A model generated the notes under the pieces. That model was given only the letters and a program-made list of their open reading frames with translations. It made no database searches and had not been told where the DNA came from. Position numbers and translations under genes: made by a program. From Amycolatopsis vancoresmycina (lineage in GTDB: Bacteria; Actinomycetota; Actinomycetes; Mycobacteriales; Pseudonocardiaceae), in assembly GCF_000716785.1 (NCBI RefSeq), contig NZ_JNYY01000001.1:620001-684000 (forward strand): DNA of 64,000 bases. Reading direction: 5' to 3'. Positions 31,088-39,683 of the stretch are shown here, in pieces. Position 1 is the first letter of the stretch; each line of letters begins with the position of its first letter.

Positions 31088-32053
31088 TCACGGCAGCACG
31101 ACCAGTTTCCCGGCTGCCCGGTTGTCCTCCATGTACCGGTGGGCGTCGGCGATGTCGTCCAGGGAGAAGACCCGGTCGATGTGCGGCCGGTACGTACCCG
31201 CCTCGACTTCGCCGATGATCCGCTGCAGCACCTCGGTGGCGCCGGCGTGGTCGTTGCTGTGGAAGGCGGTCAGCTTCGTGCCGGACGGGATCTTCGCGAT
31301 CGGTTCGAAGTCCGGGACGGTCCAGCCGCTGAGGGAGCCGGCCACGCACACCGTGCCGCCGCGGCGGACCAGGCGCAGGGAGTCCACCGCGGTGCGGGCG
31401 CCGACGAGGTCCAGAACCCAGTCCGGGCCTTCGGGCCACAGCTGCGGCAGGCCGGTCAGCGGGCCGCCGTCGTCGATGAGGACGTGGCCGGTCAGCGCGC
31501 CGGCCTTCGCCGGGCGGCGGGTGGTGGCGGCGACTTCCAGGCCGTGGCCGGCCGCGATGGCGGCGGCCGCCAGCCCGACCGAGGACGTGCCGCCGCGGAT
31601 CAGCAGCCGTCCGGTGCTGCCCGGACCGATGCCGAGGGCGTCGAGCGCGCCCTGTGCGGTCAGGTACGTCTCGGGCAGCGCGGCCAGTGTCTCGCGGGGC
31701 AGGGTGGTGGTGACCGGCATCAGCAGGGCGTTGGGCAGCAGCGCGTACTCGGCGTAGCCGCCGTCGAAGGCGCGGCCCATCTCCCCCATCACCGCCGCGA
31801 CGGTCGTCCCCTCCGGCAGGCGGGGGTCGGTGGAGGCGGCCACGACCCCGGTGCATTCGATGCCGAGCACCCGCGGGAACCGCACGTCCGGGGAGTGTCC
31901 CTGGCGGGTCCGCAGCTCCGACCGGTTCAGGCCGGCGCCGGTGACCTGCACCAGGCTCCAGCCGGGCCGGACCGCGGGCACCAGCACCTCGCGGATCTGC
32001 AGGACTTCCGGGCCGCCGGGCCGGGCACACACCGCTGCACGCATCGTCTTCAT
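31088..32053 (-). CDS. Zinc-binding-type alcohol dehydrogenase / NADPH:quinone oxidoreductase
   Basis: A 321-residue medium-chain reductase from ATG 32053. The N-terminal GroES-like domain (VQVTGAGLNRSELRTRQGHS, then PRVLGIECTGVVA) has no zinc cysteines. The NADPH-binding domain has LLIRGGTSSVGLAAAAIAAG, where the usual GxGxxG is GGTSSVG. It reduces quinones or enals using NADPH. It is divergent from an AraC regulator gene, which likely controls it. Cytoplasmic. Confidence 0.87.
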   Translation of the reverse strand: MKTMRAAVCARPGGPEVLQIREVLVPAVRPGWSLVQVTGAGLNRSELRTRQGHSPDVRFPRVLGIECTGVVAASTDPRLPEGTTVAAVMGEMGRAFDGGYAEYALLPNALLMPVTTTLPRETLAALPETYLTAQGALDALGIGPGSTGRLLIRGGTSSVGLAAAAIAAGHGLEVAATTRRPAKAGALTGHVLIDDGGPLTGLPQLWPEGPDWVLDLVGARTAVDSLRLVRRGGTVCVAGSLSGWTVPDFEPIAKIPSGTKLTAFHSNDHAGATEVLQRIIGEVEAGTYRPHIDRVFSLDDIADAHRYMEDNRAAGKLVVLP

Positions 32054-32094
32054 GCGGTCCACTCTCACCGGCGGGGGCGGTGGCCGACCACCGG

Positions 32095-32100
32095 TAGACT
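32095..32100 (+). promoter_or_regulatory. -10 box for the AraC regulator gene
   Basis: TAGACT, eight bases before the ATG at 32109; leaderless or nearly so. Confidence 0.45.
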
Positions 32101-32108
32101 GCCACTTC

Positions 32109-32864
32109 ATGCCCGATGGCCGCCAACCCGTGTCGCGGATCTGGCCGTCCGGCGGGGTGCACCTGTGGCCGCCCGGCGGCGCCAGCGAGGCCGACGTCCA
32201 CGAGCGGGGCCACCTGGTCTACGCGGCGAGCGGAGTGCTGTCGGTGCACACCGAGCGGGGGACGTCGATCGTGCCGGCCAACCGGGTGGCCTGGACCCCG
32301 GCCGGGTTCGTCCACCGGCACCGCGCGCACGGCCACACCGACATGCGGATCGTGTTCCTGCCCGCGTCACTGGCCCGGCTGGTGCCCGGCCACCCGGCCG
32401 TGTTCACCGCGTCGGGCCTGGCCCGCGAGGTGCTGCTGGCCCTGACCGGCCCGCGCGAGTACGACCGGGCCGCGAGCGCGCGCCTGCGCCGGGTGCTGGT
32501 CGACGAGCTGCGCGAGGCCCCCGAGCAGCCGCTGCAGCTGCCGGAACCCCGTGACGACCGGCTGCGCGCCCTGGCGCGGCTGTTCTACGAGACACCCGCG
32601 GACAACACGCCGCTGGCGGAGCTCGGGCCGCGGGTCGGGGCGAGCGGCCGCACGCTCAGCCGGCTGTTCCGCGCCGAGCTGGGCATGACGTTCCACGCGT
32701 GGCGCACGCAGGTGCGCATCCACCACGCGCTGGTGCTGCTGGCCGAGGGGCACGACACGGCGTACGTGGCCCGCGCGTGCGGCTGGGCGAACCCGAGCCA
32801 CTTCATCGCGGCGTTCGCGGCCGTGGTCGGGACGACGCCCGGCCGTCACCGGGCTAACGGGTGA
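32109..32864 (+). CDS. AraC-family transcriptional regulator
   Basis: A 251-residue regulator from ATG 32109. The N-terminal cupin (HLVYAASGVLSVHTERGTSI, then WTPAGFVHRHRAHGH) senses a ligand. The C-terminal 100 residues hold two helix-turn-helices (ELGPRVGASGRTLSRLFRAE, then TAYVARACGWANPSHFIAAF). The cupin plus HTH_18 plan is common in regulators of neighbouring oxidoreductases. It is divergent from the quinone oxidoreductase gene, its probable target, and its end overlaps the convergent methyltransferase gene by 11 bases. Confidence 0.88.
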   Translation: MPDGRQPVSRIWPSGGVHLWPPGGASEADVHERGHLVYAASGVLSVHTERGTSIVPANRVAWTPAGFVHRHRAHGHTDMRIVFLPASLARLVPGHPAVFTASGLAREVLLALTGPREYDRAASARLRRVLVDELREAPEQPLQLPEPRDDRLRALARLFYETPADNTPLAELGPRVGASGRTLSRLFRAELGMTFHAWRTQVRIHHALVLLAEGHDTAYVARACGWANPSHFIAAFAAVVGTTPGRHRANG

Positions 32865-33498
32865 AGGTGGCCCAGTAGCGGGCGCCGTCGCGGACGGTGT
32901 CCAGGCTCACCAGGCGGACGCCGTCCTGGGCGACGGATTCGACCTCCGCGCGGCTGAACGGCCACGGCGGGCTCTGCCAGGTGGCCATGTCCATGTTCTC
33001 CTCGGCCACTTCGCACACGATGGCCGTGCCGCCCGGGGCGAGGAACGAGGCCAGCGATTTCAGCGCCGCGGGCCGGAAGTCGCGGGGCATGGCCTGGATG
33101 TTCATGATCTCCACGACCAGGTCGAACGCGTGGTGCCAGGCGGGCGGCGGGTTCAGCAGGTCCGCGACCACGTAGTCCACTGTGGACTCCGGGAACCGGT
33201 CGCGGGCGGCGGCCACCGCGGTCGGGGCGACGTCGAAGCCGGTCACCGCCCAGCCGTGGGCGGCGAGCAGTTCCGGGTCGTCGCCGAGGGCGCTGCCCAC
33301 GACCAGGGCGCGGCGGCCTTCGCCCGGGTGTTCGGCGGCCCAGGCGGTCAGGTCGACACCCGGTTTGCCGCGGGTCCACGGGACCTCGGCTTCGCCGCGG
33401 GCGGCCGCGGTGTAGAGCTGGTCGAACCACCCGGTCGGGTTGCCCTCGGCGAGGGAGGCGCGGGCAAGGACACGGTCGGCGGGTTCCGGCGTCGTCAT
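32854..33498 (-). CDS. Class I SAM-dependent methyltransferase (thiopurine-methyltransferase-like)
   Basis: A 214-residue protein from ATG 33498. It opens with PTGWFDQLYTAAARGEAEVP, then WTRGKPGVDL, and has motif I ALVVGSALGDDPELLAAHGW and GFDVAPTAVAAARDRFPES; SALGDD replaces the usual E/DxGxGxG. The core reads FDLVVEIMNIQAM. The layout resembles thiopurine/halide methyltransferases. Methyl acceptor unknown. Cytoplasmic, single gene. Confidence 0.82.
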   Translation of the reverse strand: MTTPEPADRVLARASLAEGNPTGWFDQLYTAAARGEAEVPWTRGKPGVDLTAWAAEHPGEGRRALVVGSALGDDPELLAAHGWAVTGFDVAPTAVAAARDRFPESTVDYVVADLLNPPPAWHHAFDLVVEIMNIQAMPRDFRPAALKSLASFLAPGGTAIVCEVAEENMDMATWQSPPWPFSRAEVESVAQDGVRLVSLDTVRDGARYWATFTR

Positions 33499-33539
33499 GA
33501 TCGCGACTTTAGCGACGACGCCGGACCCGCGTGACCGGT

Positions 33540-35171
33540 TTAGGGCGCTACCGGGCCCGGAATCGCGTAGAGCGGCTCGCCGGCCCAGTGGACGACGTCG
33601 CGGACCGGTGACGTCGGCGGCGCGGGCCGGAAGTTGGCGGCGTCGTCGACGCTGCCGGTGCCGTCGTAGACCGCTCGCTGCGGGTAGGCGAACACCGGCC
33701 GGGTGCGGGTGACGTGGCCGTCGGCGTCGCGGCCGGTGGCGGTGACGCGGGTGGGTGCGGTGCCGCGCTCGACCCAGGCGACCAGTTCGCGCAGCGGGTC
33801 GAACTCGGTGAGCGTGGTGCCGCCGCCGCAGTGGTAGAGCGACGGGACCATGAACAGCCGCACGGAGTCCTGCGGACGGCCGTGGGTGAGGCGCTGGTAG
33901 TAGTCGAGCGTGCCGGCGGGCGGGATGGCTTCGTCGGCCCAGCCGTGCCAGAGCACGAGCTTGCCGCCGCGCCGCTGGAACGCCGACAGGTCGGTGCTCA
34001 GCGCGTTGTAGCGGACGCCGACCGGGGTGAGCCGGTCGAAGTCGCGGCGGGTGAAGGTGAACGCGTCGACGGTCGAGGCCGGGGCGCCGATCGGGTAGCC
34101 GAGGTAGCGCAGGTAGTTGTCGGCGAGGCTGCGGGCGAAGGCGACGCCGCCGGTTTCCGGGGTCGGGATGATCCAGCCGGCCCAGGACAGCTCGGAGCCG
34201 GGCTGCTGGCCGCCGGGGTAGAGCAGGGTGCCGTGGGCGTCGGCGGGCGGGGCGTACAGCTTGCGGGTCGCGGTGACCTGGGCCGGGGTGAGGCAGGCCG
34301 GGGTGTCGGGCCCGGAGCAGGTGAGCGTGGCCGGGTCGAAGCGGCAGGCGCGGGGGTCGTCGAGCTGGCCATCGGTGAGCCCGTCGAGGCGGTCACAGGC
34401 GGCTAGGACGGCGTTGTGGAGGGCGGGCAGCTTCGCGGCGGTGAGGATGGGGCTGCCGTCGGCGGCGGTGTTCACCCGGGCGAGCCACGTCTGGTACTCG
34501 CCGAGCAGCGGGCTCCAGTCGTTGGCCGGGGCGCCGGCGACGATGCCGTCGAAGTCGGCCGGGTAGCGCTGGGCGAGCAGGAGGGCCTCGCGGCCGCCGT
34601 CGGAGCAGCCGGTGAAGTAGGACTTGCGCGGCGGGGCGCCGTAGAACGCCTGGATGATCGCCTTCGAGGCGCGCGAGACGACGTGGGGTGCGCGGTATTC
34701 GAAGTCGGTGCGGGCGGCCTGGTCGTGGGCGCCCCAGCTGCCGTCGTCGACGACGGCGGGGGTCTTGCCGACGTGCCCGTCGTCGGTGGCGGCGACCGCG
34801 ACGTCGCCGCCGTGGGGCAGGCCGCAGTCGGCGAATTCGGGCGGGTTGACCAGGCCGCAGAAGCCGCCGCAGCCGTACTGCAGGTAGCGCCCGGCGTAGG
34901 TCTTGGTGGGCAGCCGCAGCTCGAAGCGGGCGGCGGGTTCGACGTAGCCGGCCACGCCGCAGTATTCGGGGTCGGTGCCGGTCGCGGCGACGACGGCGGC
35001 CGAGGTGACGTGCGTGGCGGCGCCCGGGAGGGTGAATCCGCGGACCAGGGCGGCGCAGGTGGTCACCGGCCGGACGGCGGCATCGGCCGCGGCGGTGGCG
35101 GCGGCCGGGGTGAACGTGGTGGTGGCGAGCGTGAGTGCGGCTACGGTGGCGAAGATCTTCAGTGGTCTCAT
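33540..35171 (-). CDS. Secreted tannase / feruloyl esterase family hydrolase
   Basis: A 543-residue protein from ATG 35171 with a signal peptide (LKIFATVAALTLATTTFTPA, then AATA). The catalytic serine is Ser190 in YFTGCSDGGREALL and the histidine lies in PSLYHCGGG; cysteines directly beside both give the CS-D-HC signature of tannases and fungal-type feruloyl esterases, in which a disulfide ties the two residues together. LVLWHGWADEAIPPAGT carries the catalytic Asp. It would free phenolic acids from plant esters outside the cell. Divergent from the secreted GH92 gene, with a perfect 14-bp palindrome between them. Confidence 0.9.
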   Translation of the reverse strand: MRPLKIFATVAALTLATTTFTPAAATAAADAAVRPVTTCAALVRGFTLPGAATHVTSAAVVAATGTDPEYCGVAGYVEPAARFELRLPTKTYAGRYLQYGCGGFCGLVNPPEFADCGLPHGGDVAVAATDDGHVGKTPAVVDDGSWGAHDQAARTDFEYRAPHVVSRASKAIIQAFYGAPPRKSYFTGCSDGGREALLLAQRYPADFDGIVAGAPANDWSPLLGEYQTWLARVNTAADGSPILTAAKLPALHNAVLAACDRLDGLTDGQLDDPRACRFDPATLTCSGPDTPACLTPAQVTATRKLYAPPADAHGTLLYPGGQQPGSELSWAGWIIPTPETGGVAFARSLADNYLRYLGYPIGAPASTVDAFTFTRRDFDRLTPVGVRYNALSTDLSAFQRRGGKLVLWHGWADEAIPPAGTLDYYQRLTHGRPQDSVRLFMVPSLYHCGGGTTLTEFDPLRELVAWVERGTAPTRVTATGRDADGHVTRTRPVFAYPQRAVYDGTGSVDDAANFRPAPPTSPVRDVVHWAGEPLYAIPGPVAP

Positions 35172-35224
35172 CGGTCCCCCGTTTTCGGCGTTGTCTGTTT
35201 TTGGCCAGGTTTGCCGGGCGGTCT

Positions 35225-35238
35225 TGACATCGATGTCA
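35225..35238. promoter_or_regulatory. Perfect 14-bp palindrome between tannase and GH92 genes
   Basis: TGACATCGATGTCA is fully symmetric and lies in the 148-base divergent region, 54 bases before the tannase start and 82 bases before the GH92 start. It is the right size for a LacI, GntR or similar dimer controlling both secreted hydrolases. Confidence 0.5.
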
Positions 35239-35319
35239 CCCGCGCGTTTCCCTTCGTTGGCGCCGCCGGTCCCCGCCTGCGCGGCGCTGCTGAATCCGCC
35301 CTCCGAGCTTGGAGCAACG

Positions 35320-38300
35320 ATGCCCCGAAGCGCCAGACCGCCGGTCGCATTCCTGGTGACCGCCGCTGTGGTCGCCGCCGGCCTGGTCGCCCTCCCCGCA
35401 GCCTCGTCCGCCGCCGAAGACGCCCTGCCCGCCGATTTCTCGTCCTCGTTCGAGCCCGGTGACGTCCAGCCGACCTGGACCGACACCGTCGACACCGACG
35501 CCGCCGGCAAGCCGCGCGCCTACGGCGTCAACGGCGCGAACGGCACCGCCATCCCCGGCGACATCCGCGGCAAGGTGACCGAGACCAGCGCCAGCAGCGA
35601 GAACACCGGCGGCGGCGAGGTGGTCGCCAACCTCGTCGACGGCACCACCGACACCAAGTGGCTGTCCTGGGACCCCACCGCGTGGGCGCAGATCGACCTG
35701 TCCGAGGCCACCTCGATCACGCACTACGCGATCTCCTCGGCCAACGACTTCGACGAGCGCGACCCCAAGGACTGGACGCTGCAGGGCTCCAACGACGCGA
35801 GCAACTGGACGGACCTGGACAAGCAGACCGACCAGGCGTTCACCGCGCGGTTCCAGCAGAAGGACTACAAGCTGGCCGCCCCGAGCGCGGCGTACAAGTA
35901 CTACCGGCTCGATGTCACCCGCAACAACGGCGGCCCGATCCTGCAGATGTCGGAGCTGCTGCTGGCCAACGACGAGCCCGCGCCGCCGCCGCTGCCGAAC
36001 ATGCGCAGCTTCGTCGACTCCGGCCCGACCAGCGGGTACACCAACAAGAACCGCGTCGGCTTCACCGGCATGAAGGCCTTCCGCTACTCGGGCAGCCAGA
36101 CCGCCACCGGGCACGGCTGGTCCTACAACAAGATCTTCGACGTGAACATCCCGGTCGTGCCCTCGACCGAGCTGTCGTACAAGGTGCAGCCGCAGTTCAT
36201 CACCGGCGACCTGAAGTACCCGAGCACCAACGTCGCGATCGACCTGGCCTTCACCGACGGCACCTACCTGCGCAACCTGGGCGCGACCGACCAGTACGGC
36301 TTCCCGCTGACCCCGGAGGGCCAGGGCGCCTCGAAGGTGCTCTACGCCAACCAGTGGAACCTGGTGCGCTCGGCGATCGGGCAGGTCGCCAAGGGCAAGA
36401 CCATCGACCGGATCCTGGTCGGCTACGACAACCCGGACGGCCCGGGCACGCTGCAGGGCTGGCTCGACGACGTCAAGGTGTCGGCGACCCCGACCCCGCC
36501 CGCGAGCACCCGCCCGAGTGACAACGTGGTCACCACGCGGGGCACGATGGCCAACAGCACCTTCTCCCGCGGCAACAACTTCCCGGCCACCGCGGTGCCG
36601 CACGGGTTCAACTTCTGGACCCCGGTCACCGACGCCGGCTCGGGCAGCTGGCTCTACAACTACAGCACCCAGAACAACGCGCAGAACCTCCCGCAGCTGC
36701 AGGCGTTCAGCGTCAGCCACGAGCCCAGCCCGTGGATGGGTGACCGCCAGGCGTTCCAGGTGATGCCGTCCGCGGCCGCCGGGGTGCCCGACGCCAACCG
36801 CGACAAGCGCGCGCTGCCGTTCAAGCACAGCGACGAGGTCGCGCGGGCGCACTACTACGGCGTCCAGTTCCAGAACGGGATCAAGACCGAGATCGCGCCG
36901 ACCGACCACGCGGCGATGATGAAGTTCACCTTCCCGGGCGCGGACTCGAGCCTGATCTTCGACAGCGTCAACAACTCCGCCGGGCTCACCCTCGACACCG
37001 CGGCCGGCACGCTCTCGGGCTACACCGAGACGGGCGTGTACGCCGGCGCGGGCCGGATGTTCGTCTACGCGAGCTTCGACAAGCCCGTCACCGCGGGCGG
37101 CAAGCTCACCGGGCAGGGCCGCGACAACGTCACCGGCTACCTGCGCTTCGACGCCGGCGCCGACAAGACCGTGAACATGCGGATCGCGACGTCGCTGATC
37201 AGCGTCGAACAGGCGAAGAAGAACCTCGCCCAGGAGATCGCCCCGGCCGCGACCTTCGACACCGTGCGGGACGCGGCGCAGAAGGCGTGGGACGACCAGC
37301 TGAAGGTGATCGAGGTCGAGGGCGCGTCGAAGGACCAGCTCACGACGCTGTACTCGAACCTCTACCGGCTGTTCCTGTACCCGAACTCGCAGTTCGAGAA
37401 CACCGGCACGGCGCAGAAGCCGGCGTACAAGTACGCGAGCCCGGTGTCGCCGAAGGCCGGCGCGGACACCGCGACCCAGACCGGGTCGAAGGTGGTCGAC
37501 GGGCAGATGTACGTCAACAACGGCTTCTGGGACACCTACCGGACGACGTGGCCGGCGTACTCGCTGCTCACGCCGGACATGGCCGGGAAGATGGTCGACG
37601 GGTTCGTGCAGCAGTACCGCGACGGCGGGTGGATCGCGCGCTGGTCCTCCCCCGGCTACGCGGACCTGATGACCGGCACGAGCTCCGACGTCGCGTTCGC
37701 CGACGCCTACCTCAAGGGCGTGCGCAACTTCGACGTGAAGTCGGCCTACGACGCGGCGATCAAGAACGCCACGGTCACCCCGCCGAACTCCGCGGTCGGG
37801 CGCAAGGGCCTGGACCAGGGCATCTTCCTCGGCTACACGCCCAACACCGCCAGCGAGGGCTTCTCGTGGGCGATCGAGGGCTACGTCAACGACTTCGGCA
37901 TCGCCAACCTGTCGAAGAAGCTCGCCGACGAAGCCGCGCCGAACGACCCGCGCAAGGCGGAGTACCAGGAGAACTACGAGTACTTCACCAGCCGCGCCCA
38001 GCAGTACGTGAACCTCTACGACCCCAGCGTCAGGTTCTTCCAGGGCAAGGACGCGAACGGCAAGTTCACCAAGACCAAGGACCAGTACGACCCGCGTGCG
38101 TGGGGCGGGGACTACACCGAAACCGACGGCTGGGGCATGGCGTTCACCGTGCCGCAGGACGGCCGGGGCCTGGCGAACCTCTACGGCGGCAAGGCCGGGC
38201 TGGCGACCAAGCTGGATCAGTTCTTCGCCGACCAGGAGACCGCCAACTACCCCGGCTCCTACGGCGGCGTGATCCACGAGATGCGGGAGGCGCGGGACGT

Positions 38301-39630
38301 GCGGATGGGCCAGTACGGCCACTCCAACCAGCCGGCCCACCACCTGCTCTACATGTACGACTACGCCGGTCAGCCGGCGAAGACGCAGGCGAAGGTCCGT
38401 GAGGCGCTCTCGCGGCTCTACAACGGCGCCGAGATCGGCCAGGGCTACGCCGGCGACGAAGACAACGGCGAGATGTCCGCGTGGTACATCTTCAGCGCGC
38501 TGGGCTTCTACCCGCTGCAGATGGGCAGCCCGGACTACGCGATCGGGTCGCCGCTGTTCAAGAAGGCCACCATCCACCTGGCCGGTGGCAAGGACCTGGT
38601 GATCAACGCGCCGAAGAACAGCGCGAAGAACGTCTACGTCCAGGGCGTGAAGGTCAACGGCAAGGCGTACTCCTCGACGTCGCTGCCGCAGGACCTGATC
38701 GCGCGCGGCGGGACGATCGACTTCGCCATGGGCCCGAACCCCTCGAACTGGGGCACCGGCCCGAACGACGCGCCGAAGTCGATCACCACGGGTGACGCGG
38801 TGCCGACGCCGCTGCACGACGAGACCGGCGCCGGCCGGGGCACGCTGTCCACTTCGGACGGCTCGGACGCGGCGGCGCTGATCGACAACACCTCCCGCAC
38901 GCAGGCCGCCGTCACCGGCGCCGTCCAGTACCAGCTGACCAACACCGACGAGGCCGTCACGCACTACACGCTGACGTCCCAGACCGGTGCGGGCGACCCG
39001 AAGAGCTGGGTGCTGAAGGGCTCCTACGACGGCAAGACCTGGGCGGTGGCCGACCGGCAGGAGAACCAGGCGTTCACCTGGCGGCAGCAGACCCGCGCGT
39101 TCAAGGTGGCCGACCCGGCGCACTACGCCTACTACAAGCTCGAAGTGACCGCGACCAGCACCGGCGCCCCGGCGCAGCTGGCCGAGTTCGAGCTGCTGGG
39201 CAAGCCGGACGCCGCGTGCACCCGCACCATCACGGGCGCGTCCAACGGCCCGCTGACGGTTTCGAGCGGCACGGTCTGCCTGCAGGACGCCACGGTGTCC
39301 GGCCCGGTCACCGTGGCGCCCGGCGCGTCGCTGATCGTCCGCGGCGGTTCGCTGAACGGCCCCCTGGCGGCGACGGGCGCGGCCCAGGTGGTGCTCAACC
39401 GCACGAAGGTGGGCGGTCCGGTGGCGATCACGGGAGCGACCGGACCGGTGTCGATCGAGCTGACCGACATCGGCGGCCCGCTGGCGCTGACCGGCAACCA
39501 CGGGCCGGTGCTGACCTCGAGCACGGTCGGCGGCCCGCTGGCCTGCGCGGTGAACACCCCGGCGCCGACGGACCACGACCTGCCGAACACGGTGCGCGGG
39601 CCGAACGTCGGGCAGTGCGCGAAGATGTAG
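35320..39630 (+). CDS. Secreted GH92 alpha-mannosidase with two F5/8-type C domains and a C-terminal repeat
   Basis: A 1436-residue enzyme from ATG 35320 (GGAG site). Order: signal peptide (VTAAVVAAGLVALPAASSAA, cut near residue 32); discoidin/CBM32-like domain at about 90-217 (SITHYAISSANDFDERDPKD); GH92 N-terminal and catalytic domains at about 390-1150, with MGQYGHSNQPAHH (Gln998) and the acidic GDEDNGEMSAWY (Asp1046-Glu1051) of the calcium-dependent active site; a second discoidin-like domain at about 1167-1297; then five 18-20-residue GPL/GPV repeats. GH92 enzymes remove alpha-1,2-type mannose by inversion. It probably attacks mannan or N-glycans outside the cell. Confidence 0.93.
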   Translation: MPRSARPPVAFLVTAAVVAAGLVALPAASSAAEDALPADFSSSFEPGDVQPTWTDTVDTDAAGKPRAYGVNGANGTAIPGDIRGKVTETSASSENTGGGEVVANLVDGTTDTKWLSWDPTAWAQIDLSEATSITHYAISSANDFDERDPKDWTLQGSNDASNWTDLDKQTDQAFTARFQQKDYKLAAPSAAYKYYRLDVTRNNGGPILQMSELLLANDEPAPPPLPNMRSFVDSGPTSGYTNKNRVGFTGMKAFRYSGSQTATGHGWSYNKIFDVNIPVVPSTELSYKVQPQFITGDLKYPSTNVAIDLAFTDGTYLRNLGATDQYGFPLTPEGQGASKVLYANQWNLVRSAIGQVAKGKTIDRILVGYDNPDGPGTLQGWLDDVKVSATPTPPASTRPSDNVVTTRGTMANSTFSRGNNFPATAVPHGFNFWTPVTDAGSGSWLYNYSTQNNAQNLPQLQAFSVSHEPSPWMGDRQAFQVMPSAAAGVPDANRDKRALPFKHSDEVARAHYYGVQFQNGIKTEIAPTDHAAMMKFTFPGADSSLIFDSVNNSAGLTLDTAAGTLSGYTETGVYAGAGRMFVYASFDKPVTAGGKLTGQGRDNVTGYLRFDAGADKTVNMRIATSLISVEQAKKNLAQEIAPAATFDTVRDAAQKAWDDQLKVIEVEGASKDQLTTLYSNLYRLFLYPNSQFENTGTAQKPAYKYASPVSPKAGADTATQTGSKVVDGQMYVNNGFWDTYRTTWPAYSLLTPDMAGKMVDGFVQQYRDGGWIARWSSPGYADLMTGTSSDVAFADAYLKGVRNFDVKSAYDAAIKNATVTPPNSAVGRKGLDQGIFLGYTPNTASEGFSWAIEGYVNDFGIANLSKKLADEAAPNDPRKAEYQENYEYFTSRAQQYVNLYDPSVRFFQGKDANGKFTKTKDQYDPRAWGGDYTETDGWGMAFTVPQDGRGLANLYGGKAGLATKLDQFFADQETANYPGSYGGVIHEMREARDVRMGQYGHSNQPAHHLLYMYDYAGQPAKTQAKVREALSRLYNGAEIGQGYAGDEDNGEMSAWYIFSALGFYPLQMGSPDYAIGSPLFKKATIHLAGGKDLVINAPKNSAKNVYVQGVKVNGKAYSSTSLPQDLIARGGTIDFAMGPNPSNWGTGPNDAPKSITTGDAVPTPLHDETGAGRGTLSTSDGSDAAALIDNTSRTQAAVTGAVQYQLTNTDEAVTHYTLTSQTGAGDPKSWVLKGSYDGKTWAVADRQENQAFTWRQQTRAFKVADPAHYAYYKLEVTATSTGAPAQLAEFELLGKPDAACTRTITGASNGPLTVSSGTVCLQDATVSGPVTVAPGASLIVRGGSLNGPLAATGAAQVVLNRTKVGGPVAITGATGPVSIELTDIGGPLALTGNHGPVLTSSTVGGPLACAVNTPAPTDHDLPNTVRGPNVGQCAKM

Positions 39631-39645
39631 TGCTGCGGTAGTGCG

Positions 39646-39683
39646 GTGAAGGCCATCCCCGAGCAATCGGGGGTGGCCTTCAC
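39646..39683. terminator. Bidirectional terminator between GH92 and WYL regulator genes
   Basis: 17-base arms 39646-39662 and 39667-39683 pair around GCAA with a single G-T type mismatch. It lies between the convergent ends at 39630 and 39680, overlapping the regulator stop. No long T tract. Confidence 0.7.

Noticed and set aside
34975..35319. An N-terminal extension of the GH92 frame upstream of ATG 35320
   Set aside because: It would remove the signal peptide from the N-terminus, overlap the divergent tannase gene and cross the palindromic operator; ATG 35320 has its own ribosome site.
35236..39666. 1476-codon open frame on the minus strand, opposite the secreted GH92
   Set aside because: It is the shadow of a GC-rich gene: Arg/Val/Gly/Asp-rich composition, no domain, and the plus strand carries a complete recognisable enzyme.
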